Shown here in pieces: positions 53,080-62,268 of a stretch of 64,000 nucleotides of DNA. Position numbers and translations under genes: made by a program. How positions within the stretch are numbered: position 1 is the stretch's first letter; each line of letters starts with the position of its first letter. The notes beneath the pieces are model-generated. The model was not told where the DNA came from and searched no databases. It was given only the letters and a program-made list of their open reading frames with translations. The stretch comes from JAFAGX01 sp035623335. GTDB lineage: Bacteria; Acidobacteriota; Terriglobia; Terriglobales; Acidobacteriaceae. The stretch covers positions 1 to 64,000 of the forward strand of contig DASPTQ010000021.1 of assembly GCA_035623335.1 (NCBI GenBank), given 5' to 3'.

Positions 53080-54049
53080 GCAGTTCCTGCGTTCGATGGC
53101 ACTCCTCCACCCGTCCGTGCGGACGCTGGCGAACAGCCTCTGGCTGGGACAACTCACAAGGGGGCGAGAGCGGGCAGCGACTAATTTATTCCTGCACGAC
53201 GGCAGACCATTGCTAGTCTCTGTGGCAGGCAACGACGTAAGAGAAATGCTCGCCACCGGACTGACGAGGCTGCCACAACTGAACGATGTCCTCAAAGGCA
53301 AGCGGGTGGTGATCAAGCCGAACGCGACCGCTTCCGAACCATACCCGGTGACCACCGATGTCGCACTGCTCGAAGCTATCGTGCTCTATGTGAAGCAGGC
53401 AGGCGCATCGCAAATTACGATCTGCGATTCCTCTTCCTTCGCAGGCTTTGCCAACGACCGGGTGTTCACCAAGCTCGGCTACTTCAGTCTTGCCGAGAAG
53501 GAATCCGTCAGGGCGACAGTGATTGATTCGCAAGTCGGGTCAGAATACGTCCGCGTGTCGAACCCGAAATGGACGACAAACCGCTTTCTGTTGACCGACA
53601 AAGTGGTCAACCGGGCCGATTTTGTCATCAACCTAGCAATTCCCAAGCGACACCATGCTGCCGACTTCTCCGGTGCGCTCAAGAACAATTTCGGTTGTAC
53701 CTATGGAACATTCCGTATGCTGGCGCACATGCGGGGAGGCGAGTTCTTCGACAACTGCCTCGTGGAATTTGCCGACGCCGTGAGACCGAACCTCACGATT
53801 GTCGATGCGCGGTCGGTCTTGGCGAAGTCGGGCCCTTCCTTTCGTCCGGGACAATCGGAGATAGTCGCGGCTCAACGCCTGGTTTTGTCAGGCGATATGG
53901 TAGCTGCGGATGCGTATTGCGGTCGCCTCATGGAGAAGCTCGATCCAAGCTTTGACCTAACGAAACGTCTCCAGCGTCAATTGGTATATGCTCATTCGCT
54001 GAATCTCGGTCAACCCGATCTGGGAGAGACAGAAATGCTGGAAGTCTGA
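53066..54049 (+). CDS. DUF362 protein with a Tat-like signal
   Basis: A 327-residue protein. The N-terminus MLDRRQFLRS is a Tat-type twin-arginine motif. The body has the DUF362 pattern: KRVVIKPNATASEPYPVTTDVALLEAIV, ITICDSSSFAG, INLAIPKRHHAADFSGALKNNFGCTYG, and LTIVDARSVLA. Many DUF362 proteins carry a ferredoxin domain; this one does not. The role is unknown. It overlaps the membrane-protein gene by 14 bases. Confidence 0.82.
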   Translation: MLDRRQFLRSMALLHPSVRTLANSLWLGQLTRGRERAATNLFLHDGRPLLVSVAGNDVREMLATGLTRLPQLNDVLKGKRVVIKPNATASEPYPVTTDVALLEAIVLYVKQAGASQITICDSSSFAGFANDRVFTKLGYFSLAEKESVRATVIDSQVGSEYVRVSNPKWTTNRFLLTDKVVNRADFVINLAIPKRHHAADFSGALKNNFGCTYGTFRMLAHMRGGEFFDNCLVEFADAVRPNLTIVDARSVLAKSGPSFRPGQSEIVAAQRLVLSGDMVAADAYCGRLMEKLDPSFDLTKRLQRQLVYAHSLNLGQPDLGETEMLEV

Positions 54050-54088
54050 CTTTTTGGGCCGAGGTGTGGCGTGCAAGGAGCGAAACCG

Positions 54089-54484
54089 ATGGAGCCCGAC
54101 ATAGCGACACGACTAAAGCGCGTGGCGGCCAGGCAGACTCTGACCCTGACGCATTACGGTCGCAAATCGGGCAAGCCCTACGCGGTCACGATCTGGTTTG
54201 TCGTAGATGATGAGGAAAAGTTCTATATCGGCACCGCGAACGTGAACCGCCAGTGGGTGCGTAACGTGCAGAAGACGCCGCAGATCCGGCTGGCCATCGC
54301 TGGAGAAACCTTCGAGGGTACGGCACGATTCCTCGTCGACCGCGGCGAACACGAACACGCTATGGCTGCCATTCGGCGGAAGTACTGGATGTTTATGCCA
54401 ATCCTCGCCCTGGGACGCGTTCTGTTTGCCATCGGTGTGATGCGCGACAACTCGGGATCGTTCGAAGTGACTCTAGCGGGATAA
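54089..54484 (+). CDS. Deazaflavin-dependent nitroreductase-family protein (Ddn type)
   Basis: A 131-residue split-barrel protein. The TLTHYGRKSGKPYAVTIWFVVDD start and WVRNVQKTPQIRLAI middle are typical of the Ddn (F420-dependent nitroreductase) family. A hydrophobic C-terminal helix (MFMPILALGRVLFAIG) is also seen in Ddn homologues. The ATG at 54089 has an AAGGAG site 8 bases upstream. F420 dependence is inferred from family only. Confidence 0.85.
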   Translation: MEPDIATRLKRVAARQTLTLTHYGRKSGKPYAVTIWFVVDDEEKFYIGTANVNRQWVRNVQKTPQIRLAIAGETFEGTARFLVDRGEHEHAMAAIRRKYWMFMPILALGRVLFAIGVMRDNSGSFEVTLAG

Positions 54485-54727
54485 GGGGTTCCAATTCAGT
54501 GCTTCGCCGGAGTCGCCGAATCACGCCGGCTGGCTTCTGATTCAGCGACTCGATTGCGTCCAGCATTAAGTACCGCGTGTCTCAGGACGGCAGAGTAACG
54601 GCAGGTGAGTCGTCCGGGTTCACTTCTCGGCACCTATCCCGTCCAAACTGGCATAATGGCTCCAATGTGGCCTCGCCGCTCCGTCAAGCCGTATCAGGAG
54701 AGGAGATGAAGAGGAGCTCACTCACAT

Positions 54728-55090
54728 ATGGCGACTTCGAAGAACACGCTCCGGGAACGCCTTTCCCGCTACCGCCAGATCCAGCTTAGCGTCACGGGGC
54801 GGAAGAGCGGACAAACAATCTCGAATCCGGTCTGGTTCGTCGTGGAAGGAGAGAAGCTGTATCTGCTGCCCGTGAACGGATCGGACACGCAATGGTACAA
54901 GAACGTGCTCCACAACCCCTCAATTGGGATTGATGCGCGGGGTTCAGAAGCAAAGTTCCAGGCGATTCCTATCACCGAACCCCAGGCCGTGAAATCAGTG
55001 ATCGAGAGGTTCCGCGAAAAATATGGAGCCGGTGACGTGAAGAAGTATTATTCGAAGTTCGATGCTGCGGTGGTGGTGGAGATGGGTTAG
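54728..55090 (+). CDS. Second Ddn-type deazaflavin/PNPOx-like protein
   Basis: A 120-residue relative of the gene at 54,089: the N-terminus YRQIQLSVTGRKSGQTISNPVWFVVEGE has the same strand-GRKSG-strand pattern, and WYKNVLHNPSIGID matches the phosphate loop. It is smaller and lacks the hydrophobic C-terminal helix. The two are 240 bases apart in the same direction and may be an old duplication. Function unknown. Confidence 0.82.
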   Translation: MATSKNTLRERLSRYRQIQLSVTGRKSGQTISNPVWFVVEGEKLYLLPVNGSDTQWYKNVLHNPSIGIDARGSEAKFQAIPITEPQAVKSVIERFREKYGAGDVKKYYSKFDAAVVVEMG

Positions 55091-55195
55091 CCACCGGAGG
55101 GTCGCCTTGGTGGATTTGTCGATAGCGGAAGGCAAAGGAAGCATCCGTCGTCTTCTCAGCGATGGGGAAAGGGAAACGAATGAGTCTCGAACCGG

Positions 55196-56473
55196 CTAAG
55201 TCGCGACGTGCGCTCGATGGACGCCGAAGGCGATCAGCCGCGCTGGAATGTCCCTGATCCACGGTATCCGAAAGAGCAGCGGAACCAGTACGGGGATTCT
55301 CACCGCGTTCGGAGAGCTAAGCACGTTGGCGATGATCCGACTCTGAACTGCGGACTGTACGGCTTGGATGATGCGGGTCGGCCATTCTCTGTCGGATTGC
55401 ACTTTCGCAAGATCGCTCACTCCTACATGACCAGCTTTCAAGGGCGATGCCAACATGTTGGAAGCCACGGTAGCGTCCTGAATAGCGTAGTTGATCCCGA
55501 CGCCGCCCACCGGGGACATCACGTGCGCGGCGTCACCAATCAGCAGCAACCCCGGCTTGTACCAGCGCGGGCAGCGGCTCGATTCCACCGACAAGAGCGA
55601 AAGCTGATGCCAGTCCGTCAAGGAGCTGACGTGCTTGGCAAAGTTCGGCTCGATGGCCACGATGGAGCTGCGCAAGCTCTCCAGTCCTGCCGCCCGCACC
55701 TCCTGGTAGGTACCCTTGGGGAAGACATAGCCCACCTGCCAGTAATCGAAGCGGTCAAAGACCGCCAGCATGCGCCCGTTCGCAAATCCGCCTCTCACAC
55801 GCCCCGCATCCTCCTGCGGATCTTCGGGCAGGTGTGGCAGCCGAAACCAGAGAATGTCCATCGGTGGCGAGGTTTTGATCGGCTCGAACCCGGCGAGATG
55901 CCGGACTTTCGAGAATCGTCCATCGGCACCCACCGTGAGCGCAGCCCGCACCTCGTGCCAGCCGTCGGTGCTGAGATAGCGAACGCCCTGAACGACGCCA
56001 TTCTCCTCAATCAGTGACTCCACATTCGCCGTCATCTTCAGGCGGAACTCCGGATACTTGCTCGCTTCGCCGGCGATGAACTCCAAAAACTTGGTTTGCG
56101 GGATGAGCATGATGTATGGGAACTTGGTCTTCAGCCTACGGAAATCGACCGGGTTGAAGCTCGTGTTGGCAGCTCTCAACGTTGGACCGAACACCTTCAC
56201 GTGGCGCAGTTTGTGGAGAGGCTCCGCCAGTCCTATCTCGTCGAGAATCTCCAGAACGGAAGGATGAATCGTGTCGCCGCGAAACTCACGGTCGAAGTCC
56301 TTGTGCGCCTCGAGCAACCTCACGGGAACGCCCTTCCGCGCCAGCAGCAGGGCAAGCATCATGCCACCCGGTCCGCCTCCGACAACGCAACAGGTGGTTT
56401 TCTCTGAATCCAGGATGGATTCCGAGCCTTCCGATTTCGGGTGCGCGATCACTTCCGGAGCCATGAGGACCAT
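55196..56473 (-). CDS. FAD-dependent monooxygenase
   Basis: A 425-residue flavoprotein of the PHBH/UbiH-like class. FAD motif CCVVGGGPGGMMLALLLARKG is about 26-46; GADGRFSKVRHLAG is the DG motif and LLLIGDAAHVMSPVGGVGIN the second FAD motif, so it is a complete class A hydroxylase. Its C-terminal part is short, without thioredoxin fold. The substrate is unknown; no operon partners. The start is uncertain among three near Mets (56509, 56473, 56464). Confidence 0.93.
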   Translation of the reverse strand: MVLMAPEVIAHPKSEGSESILDSEKTTCCVVGGGPGGMMLALLLARKGVPVRLLEAHKDFDREFRGDTIHPSVLEILDEIGLAEPLHKLRHVKVFGPTLRAANTSFNPVDFRRLKTKFPYIMLIPQTKFLEFIAGEASKYPEFRLKMTANVESLIEENGVVQGVRYLSTDGWHEVRAALTVGADGRFSKVRHLAGFEPIKTSPPMDILWFRLPHLPEDPQEDAGRVRGGFANGRMLAVFDRFDYWQVGYVFPKGTYQEVRAAGLESLRSSIVAIEPNFAKHVSSLTDWHQLSLLSVESSRCPRWYKPGLLLIGDAAHVMSPVGGVGINYAIQDATVASNMLASPLKAGHVGVSDLAKVQSDREWPTRIIQAVQSAVQSRIIANVLSSPNAVRIPVLVPLLFRIPWIRDIPARLIAFGVHRAHVAT

Positions 56474-56635
56474 CCGAACCGTGAGCTGATCGAGACAGCA
56501 ACTATACACTGCTCCTGATACAAGCCCGTCGGCTGCCGGTTTTCTTGGGGAACTTCGGACGGCGTGGAAGGAAGAGGCGGCTGATGGTCGATGGAAGGTG
56601 TGGTTCGATAGGTTCGATTCCGACCCAATCCCCGC

Positions 56636-57358
56636 CTAAGGATCCCGCTCCTGAATCGCTAGGTAAAGAGTTGATGCTGCATCTCGGGGGGGGTCAACCC
56701 GTCGAGCACATTCCTCATCGTCGTTGGCCACGTGATTGATCCGGGTACTCACGGGATAACATCGCATAAGCCGGGCATCACACGGCTTCAGCAACTCGGA
56801 AGCGTCAGCCGTTCCTGGATTGAGCCAGCGATCGTAGCTGTCTGGCTCAAGAATGACGGGCATGCGGTTGTGCACGGCGGAGGTCGCGGCATTCGCTGTC
56901 GTGGTCAGGATGGAACAGGTTCTTATCCAGCCGCCGCCGGGGTCCTTCGAGCGGTCCCAAAGTCCTGCGAACGCGAACAACTCCCCGTCATTAACCTCGA
57001 AGCAGTAAGGCTGCTTGCATTTCCCTGTCCTCTGCCACTCGTAGAAGCCGTCTGCGGGAATGAGGCACCTGCGGAACTTCAACGGTTCGGTGAAGGCGGG
57101 CTTGGTACTTGCTGTCTCTGACCTTGCGTTGATCATCATCGCTGCGCCGGATGCATCTTTCGCCCAGGAAGGGATCAATCCCCAGCGCATCAGGGACAGT
57201 TGGCGGACGGGCTCCTTTGGGTTCTGGCGAATGACAAGGACTAGCTGGGTAGGAGCTATGTTGTAGCGGGGACTCCAGTCCTCTTCCCCGCAGTAACCGC
57301 AGTCGAAGTATTCCTCGACAATCTGCTTCCGCCCCGACAGTCGGTAGCGTCCGCACAC
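56636..57358 (-). CDS. yedK: SRAP-domain abasic-site-processing protein YedK
   Basis: A 240-residue SRAP protein (HMCES/YedK family) that shields abasic sites in single-stranded DNA by forming a thiazolidine link through Cys2. The sequence shows GTG-initiated MCGRYRLSG, placing Cys at position 2 as needed, then the Asn in NARSET, the Glu in GFYEW and the His in VHNRMPVIL. The frame stays open to 57604, but Cys2 chemistry requires the start at 57358, which decides it. Confidence 0.93.
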   Translation of the reverse strand: MCGRYRLSGRKQIVEEYFDCGYCGEEDWSPRYNIAPTQLVLVIRQNPKEPVRQLSLMRWGLIPSWAKDASGAAMMINARSETASTKPAFTEPLKFRRCLIPADGFYEWQRTGKCKQPYCFEVNDGELFAFAGLWDRSKDPGGGWIRTCSILTTTANAATSAVHNRMPVILEPDSYDRWLNPGTADASELLKPCDARLMRCYPVSTRINHVANDDEECARRVDPPRDAASTLYLAIQERDP

Positions 57359-57503
57359 TTGAGAGATTATGGCAGATCTGCCCTCGGTGGAGCGGCCACT
57401 CGGGAAAAAACTCCCATCCAGGCTGCCTCGCCATGCACCCGTGCTCTGGGTCACAGCCTCCCTGGTCGACGAAACCTCAGAATGGAGTAAAGTGGAGGGC
57501 ACC

Positions 57504-57980
57504 ATGCAGGGCGACGAGAAGGTTATCGAGCAACTCAACTCTGCTCTCAGCTCGGAATTGACGGCCATCGTGCAGTACATGACACAGTCCGAGATGTGCC
57601 ACAACTGGGGTTACAAGAGGCTCGGCGAACTCACCAAGGCACGGGCGATCGAAGAAATGAGACATGCCGAAGGATTGATCGAGCGCATCATATTTCTCGA
57701 CGGAGTGCCCAGCATCAATGTCGGGCTGGAACCCCAACTTGGGAGCAAGGTGCAGGAGCAGATGGAAATCGACCTCAAGGACGAGCAGAATGCGGTGCGC
57801 CAATACAACGATGCCGCCAAGGTCTGCGCCACAGCAGGAGACGGCGGCTCGAAGGCTTTGTTCGACAGCATGATCGGGGACGAGGAGCGGCATGCCGACT
57901 TCTTGGAGGCTCAGCTTCATGCCATCAAGGAAATCGGCGTTGCCACCTACCTCGCGCAGCAATTGGGCGATGGCAAGTAG
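57504..57980 (+). CDS. bfr: Bacterioferritin
   Basis: A 158-residue iron-storage protein. All ferroxidase ligands are in the expected places: E18, E51, H54, E94, E127 and H130; the haem-ligand Met is M52. It should form a 24-mer that stores iron as ferric mineral. The ATG at 57504 has a GGAGGG site; the frame's earlier starts are not family-like. It stands alone, convergent with the gene at 58,065. No Bfd partner is seen. Confidence 0.96.
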   Translation: MQGDEKVIEQLNSALSSELTAIVQYMTQSEMCHNWGYKRLGELTKARAIEEMRHAEGLIERIIFLDGVPSINVGLEPQLGSKVQEQMEIDLKDEQNAVRQYNDAAKVCATAGDGGSKALFDSMIGDEERHADFLEAQLHAIKEIGVATYLAQQLGDGK

Positions 57981-58064
57981 GTGCAGGCTCGAAGCATAGC
58001 AGAAGCATCGTGTCCTTGACTGCGCCGGTGCGGAGCGCAACTCGAACAACTTAGCAGTTTCCGG

Positions 58065-59288
58065 CTAGGGGCTGACCGAGGATTCTCCTCCTCCCTCCGT
58101 TACGAAAGCCCAGAAGGATCGCAGACCTCTGGTGAATCGGACATCCCGAACCTGGGCCAGTTCCAGACAGGAGCGAACCGATTCTTCAGCGCCGCGGTGC
58201 GTGGGTAGCAGGCGAAAGACGACCCTATGCTTGCCTGCGGATTCGATGGGTTCGATCACAGAAGGGAAAAAGACCCCCTGGCCAACTTCAAAACTCGATG
58301 CCTTACCGACCGTCACTTTCTTCTCCGGTCCGACCAGCAGGCGCCGGTAGCCAAACAGCAGTGAGCCATCCGGGCCAGCGTAAAGCCGTCCGTAGGTTCG
58401 TCGAGGTACTTTGCGTACGCGCGTAGAGAAGGCAGGCACACTCTCGCCGGGCTTGGGTTTGGATTGGACGTCAAATAGCAAAACCTGCAGCAATTCCCAG
58501 GCAAAGACGGTGCCGAAGACCGCCGTGCGGAGGGCCCAGCCGAAAACCAGAAAACTGAAGACGATGACCGTTAGGCAGAGCACCAGCCCGAGATGCGGAC
58601 TGATGACCGCCGTGACCGCGAGCACCGCAAAAATAGTGTTCCGAATGATCTTCAGCCAGAAATCAAGAAACGGAAATGGGCTGATCATGGCGAGCACATC
58701 CAAGGAATGCCCGACCAGCCACACCACAAATGTAACGATCAATCCTACGACCGTATAGAGCGCGGCTGTCGCCACACTGAGAGCGTGATGAACGCCGCTG
58801 GTCTGTGCCGTGGCCGCGTACACCGTCGGCTGGCTGAGCAAATAGCCGAAAATTCCACGCAGCGATTGCACTCCCATGACTCGTGCCACCTGCTCTAGAA
58901 CCACCGGAAACGCAATCAGCACCAGCGCCGCGTGATTGACAAGCAAAACCTCGACGGCGTCCAACGGCTTCTTGATCAGGGGTGCAAAGCCCCCAACGGT
59001 GTCTTTGATGAAGATGAGAACCAGCAGCACCATGATCGGTATCCAGAACTTCGGCTTCTGAATCAGGGGCAGTTGATCGCGCTGTTCGGGTGGGGTGTGA
59101 TAGTACTGCCACATGCCTAGGACGCAGACGCCGACTAGCGGCGAGATTGCTGTGCTTGTGATCGCCGCCAGTGCAGTCGAGACCTTCTCGCCGCTTCTTA
59201 ACTCTTGTTGTGCTTCCTGCTCGTCGGTCTGCCCCACCACTACGAATGGGAATATCAATACACCAAGAAGAATGAACCACCGACGCAT
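58065..59288 (-). CDS. Large membrane protein of unknown function
   Basis: A 407-residue protein with a signal-like N-terminus (about 1-20), some seven further membrane helices between 35 and 270, and a soluble beta-rich C-terminal domain (about 290-400: TYGRLYAGPDGSLLFGYRRLLVGP). I do not recognise a family. No transporter motif is evident. The start at 59288 follows the first hydrophobic run better than 59324. Confidence 0.65.
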   Translation of the reverse strand: MRRWFILLGVLIFPFVVVGQTDEQEAQQELRSGEKVSTALAAITSTAISPLVGVCVLGMWQYYHTPPEQRDQLPLIQKPKFWIPIMVLLVLIFIKDTVGGFAPLIKKPLDAVEVLLVNHAALVLIAFPVVLEQVARVMGVQSLRGIFGYLLSQPTVYAATAQTSGVHHALSVATAALYTVVGLIVTFVVWLVGHSLDVLAMISPFPFLDFWLKIIRNTIFAVLAVTAVISPHLGLVLCLTVIVFSFLVFGWALRTAVFGTVFAWELLQVLLFDVQSKPKPGESVPAFSTRVRKVPRRTYGRLYAGPDGSLLFGYRRLLVGPEKKVTVGKASSFEVGQGVFFPSVIEPIESAGKHRVVFRLLPTHRGAEESVRSCLELAQVRDVRFTRGLRSFWAFVTEGGGESSVSP

Positions 59289-60021
59289 AGCGGTATCCTC
59301 CCTCTGCCGTCGCCTAAGAATCACATCTTAATCTGCTTTCGAAGCGAAGGTGCACGGCTCTTCATCGTCAGACCATACGGGGGAGATTTCTGGCATGCCA
59401 GCAACTCTGTGGCCCGATTAGCGACAGGGTCAAGACGATCGCCCTGGCCAGATACCCTCGAGCTCCAGACTGCGTATTAACCAGGATATGGCATTATCTC
59501 CAGCTAGAGATGTTCCTTATTATAAGGATGGCTTCCTTTAGGCCGGCATCGAAGCTGCAGATTCGACTGGGGTTACGACCGACTTTTCGGTGGCGAGGCG
59601 GGCGAGGCGCACCCTGGTGAAGACAGGGGCTTTTTTCATCCGTGCCATGAATGAGGAGAGATGAGCGGGCGAGGGCTGCCCCCTCCTAGCAAGCACGCAA
59701 GCAAAGTTGCTCGTAGGTTCGGATTCGAGGGTAACCAGACCTCCGATCGCCGGATCCGAGAAGCTACCTCTTCCGGTTTCAACGTAACCCGCGAGCCGGT
59801 AAGCGATGGCCCCACTCCCCGAACCGAGTTCCCATCAGTCGCTGAGGGAGAGCTGCCGCGCCTGGGGAGGGCGTGCCCTTGAAATAACGCACAAGGCCAT
59901 TGGGGCGTATACCGAGAGATTGTAGGAGTTGAACATATCGGACAGCCTCTTGTGGGCCATGGCTTTCGAAAAACCGGACTAGACCATCCGGCGGCTCAGA
60001 CGCTTGTAATGTTACAGGCTC
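59289..60021. other. 733-base gap between divergent and terminating genes
   Basis: No family-like frame. A 73-codon frame at 59661-59882 has a GAGGAG site but a Pro/Arg-rich sequence with no support. A weak hairpin with a T run lies at 59612-59636. Confidence 0.4.
59612..59636 (+). terminator. Weak terminator-like hairpin
   Basis: A 5-bp stem (CCCTG at 59612-59616, CAGGG at 59624-59628), a 7-base loop and six T. It may end transcription from an unrecognised unit on the plus strand. Low confidence. Confidence 0.3.
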
Positions 60022-62259
60022 TTAGAAGGCCCAGCGCAAGGAGAAGGTCTCGTTGTTGGCGTGAAAATAGCGCGGATCGGCGGGGCCAACGAAAGATTTC
60101 TCCCCATATTGATAGTAGTTCCACCCGGCGACCGCCGTTAGATTGTGGCCGAGATTCACTTCTATCTTGGCCAGCGGCAGGTGATAGTTGTATTGCAGCG
60201 AACCGAAAGGCGCTAGTGCATTGAATTGCGGCGTATAACCGCCCACACTGGTGATGCTGTAGCCCACCTGGGTTGTAAGGCGGGAGATGGGTTTAAACAG
60301 CAGCGAACCCAGGGCATAGTTGGTACTGTTCGAGTAAATGCCATAGGTGAGCAGCGGGTTCTTCGGGTCATCGTAGCCGTTCTCCGTGCAGGATCCCGCA
60401 GTGGCTACCACGGACAAGGCAGTATCGGAGTCGTTAAAGCAGATGAAGGCATTCTGCTTGTAGTCGGTGTAGTTATAGGCGAGTTCGATGCTGAACCGTT
60501 CCTGTGGCATCAGGGTAGCGGTGAAGCCGTAATTGCGGTTGTGCCCGCGATAGTCGATCAGCGTATTCCCATTGGACGCCTGCCAAAGGTTGATCGATCC
60601 CGCGATCACTGCCCACGGCCTGGGTGTGTAGCTGGCCTGGATACGGTAACGCGATTCCTTTCGCGCGCCGATGCGCACGATCGTGTTGCTGTTACTGGTA
60701 CCTTCATAATCAAAATTAAGCCGCATGCCCGTAATCGGCTTCGCCCAGAAACCAAACAAGCCAGTGTATTGGTGCACGACGACGCGATTTTCCTCGGGGA
60801 TCGTATAGTCAAATTGATCGAAGATTTGGTCGCCATAGCGAAATCCGATTCGCGCCCCTATGCGCTTGGTGGCGTCCCAGATCAGATCCGTCTCGTTCTT
60901 CGTCCAGGATTGATTGAACGACAACTGATCGAAACTGGTGGCTACGCTCCGGGTGGTAGCGCTGATCGGAGTGAGCAAGTTGGCACCCTCGGCCGTCCAG
61001 TCGGTTTCCGTGGAATCGAAGCTCGACGGAATGCGGAAGGCCCAGTAGCGGAAGGTGTCGACCAGGCGAAGATGCTCCGACAGGTGCACGGTCGCGCTGA
61101 AGTCCGCCACGTTCGAGATCCGGGTCGCCTCACCGGGACCCGTGACCGTTTCCTGGCGAAGGCCGGAGCGTGAACTTAGGCCGTTAGAAAATTCGTTCAA
61201 CGGAGCCGTCATGTCGGCCGAGCTGTACGCGTAGGACGCGCTCAGCTCGAACCGGGGAAAGTAGCTGGTGTGCAGGCTGATGCGCTCGGTCGGCGTGGAG
61301 GTGCGGATGCGGTCCGAGCGATTGTAGTCGAAATAGCCATTGCAGGCCAGGTTGGTGAGGGTGCCGGCGGGGTTAATCAGGCTGGTGGCCGGAGGGTTGA
61401 TGGCACACGGTGTCTTGTTGCCCGTGTCGATCGGAAGTCCGAGCTCCACGCTACCCGGTGGTCCTGGCAATAGCGCGGGAGCAAAAGTGTTCAGTTGCCA
61501 CTGCGTATCTCCCTTGTAGTAGTCGAGAAATTGGTCATAGCTGATGACAGTTTTCGGCAAGACTTTCAGGTCTGCCCCGAAGCGATAAGAATTCAGCGTG
61601 GTATTCCAGGGTTGATAGAGCAAGGCATCAGTCCCTTCATGCACGCTGGAGTACGATGGCCCGGTCATATTGTTGCGCGAGTAGCCCAAGCGAAAGCTGA
61701 CCTTCGACTGCGGCAACAGGGTCAGATCAAAGTTGCTCATGCGCCGGCGGGTGTAGAAGCTGTGGGGAGACGCAGTGACGGGAATGCTCGGGCTTGACGT
61801 AGGCGGATTCAGCGGGTTGGTCAGGAGGTCATAGTCGAAATCGGTCTGATCGCGCAAGAAGTTCGCGCGGAAGTCATACCACTTGTCCAGATCGACGCGG
61901 GCGTGCAGTCCATTATTAGGGTCTCCGCCCCAGCCAAAGCTGCTGATGAACAGGTTGTCAAACAGCAAACCGTCGTGCGCTTGGGATTGCATGGAAAGTG
62001 ACTGTTCGAGCAGTCGCGGTCCACTGCGCAAATCGACGAGCGTGTCATACATGGCTTGGCTGCCGCTTACGTCGGACACGCGGCCGCCAAACTCGGTCGA
62101 CTGATGAATCACGTAGCCGCCACCTTCCACTCCTTCGGGTTGCGGCGGCGAGCTTGAACCCGTGGTGCTGGCCGTGGACTGCGCCTGCGCGACAAACTTC
62201 AAGAGCAGAATAAGTAGAAGCAGTAGGAGTTGATGCCGTCGATAGCAGTTCGCGGTCAT
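60022..62259 (-). CDS. Outer-membrane beta-barrel of a porin-cytochrome complex (MtrB/PioB-like)
   Basis: A 745-residue barrel with a Sec signal (about 1-27), a long series of amphipathic strands with aromatic girdles, and a final Phe (SLRWAF). Its sequence resembles the MtrB/PioB/DmsF family, which surrounds a multihaem cytochrome to carry electrons across the outer membrane. The gene is 9 bases after the decahaem cytochrome, supporting a complex of the two. The N-terminal CxxC seen in Shewanella MtrB is absent, but that is common in other phyla. An extracellular partner is not in the window. Confidence 0.8.
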   Translation of the reverse strand: MTANCYRRHQLLLLLLILLLKFVAQAQSTASTTGSSSPPQPEGVEGGGYVIHQSTEFGGRVSDVSGSQAMYDTLVDLRSGPRLLEQSLSMQSQAHDGLLFDNLFISSFGWGGDPNNGLHARVDLDKWYDFRANFLRDQTDFDYDLLTNPLNPPTSSPSIPVTASPHSFYTRRRMSNFDLTLLPQSKVSFRLGYSRNNMTGPSYSSVHEGTDALLYQPWNTTLNSYRFGADLKVLPKTVISYDQFLDYYKGDTQWQLNTFAPALLPGPPGSVELGLPIDTGNKTPCAINPPATSLINPAGTLTNLACNGYFDYNRSDRIRTSTPTERISLHTSYFPRFELSASYAYSSADMTAPLNEFSNGLSSRSGLRQETVTGPGEATRISNVADFSATVHLSEHLRLVDTFRYWAFRIPSSFDSTETDWTAEGANLLTPISATTRSVATSFDQLSFNQSWTKNETDLIWDATKRIGARIGFRYGDQIFDQFDYTIPEENRVVVHQYTGLFGFWAKPITGMRLNFDYEGTSNSNTIVRIGARKESRYRIQASYTPRPWAVIAGSINLWQASNGNTLIDYRGHNRNYGFTATLMPQERFSIELAYNYTDYKQNAFICFNDSDTALSVVATAGSCTENGYDDPKNPLLTYGIYSNSTNYALGSLLFKPISRLTTQVGYSITSVGGYTPQFNALAPFGSLQYNYHLPLAKIEVNLGHNLTAVAGWNYYQYGEKSFVGPADPRYFHANNETFSLRWAF

Positions 62260-62268
62260 GAGTTTGCC

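Noticed and set aside
59661..59882. 73-codon frame with a GAGGAG site
   Set aside because: Sequence is Pro/Arg/Ser-rich without strand or helix pattern, no family recognised, and the ribosome-binding site is likely to occur by chance.
59540..59900. Possible riboswitch or structured RNA in the 59.5-kb gap
   Set aside because: Looked for c-di-GMP, cobalamin and 5S-like conserved cores; none was found.
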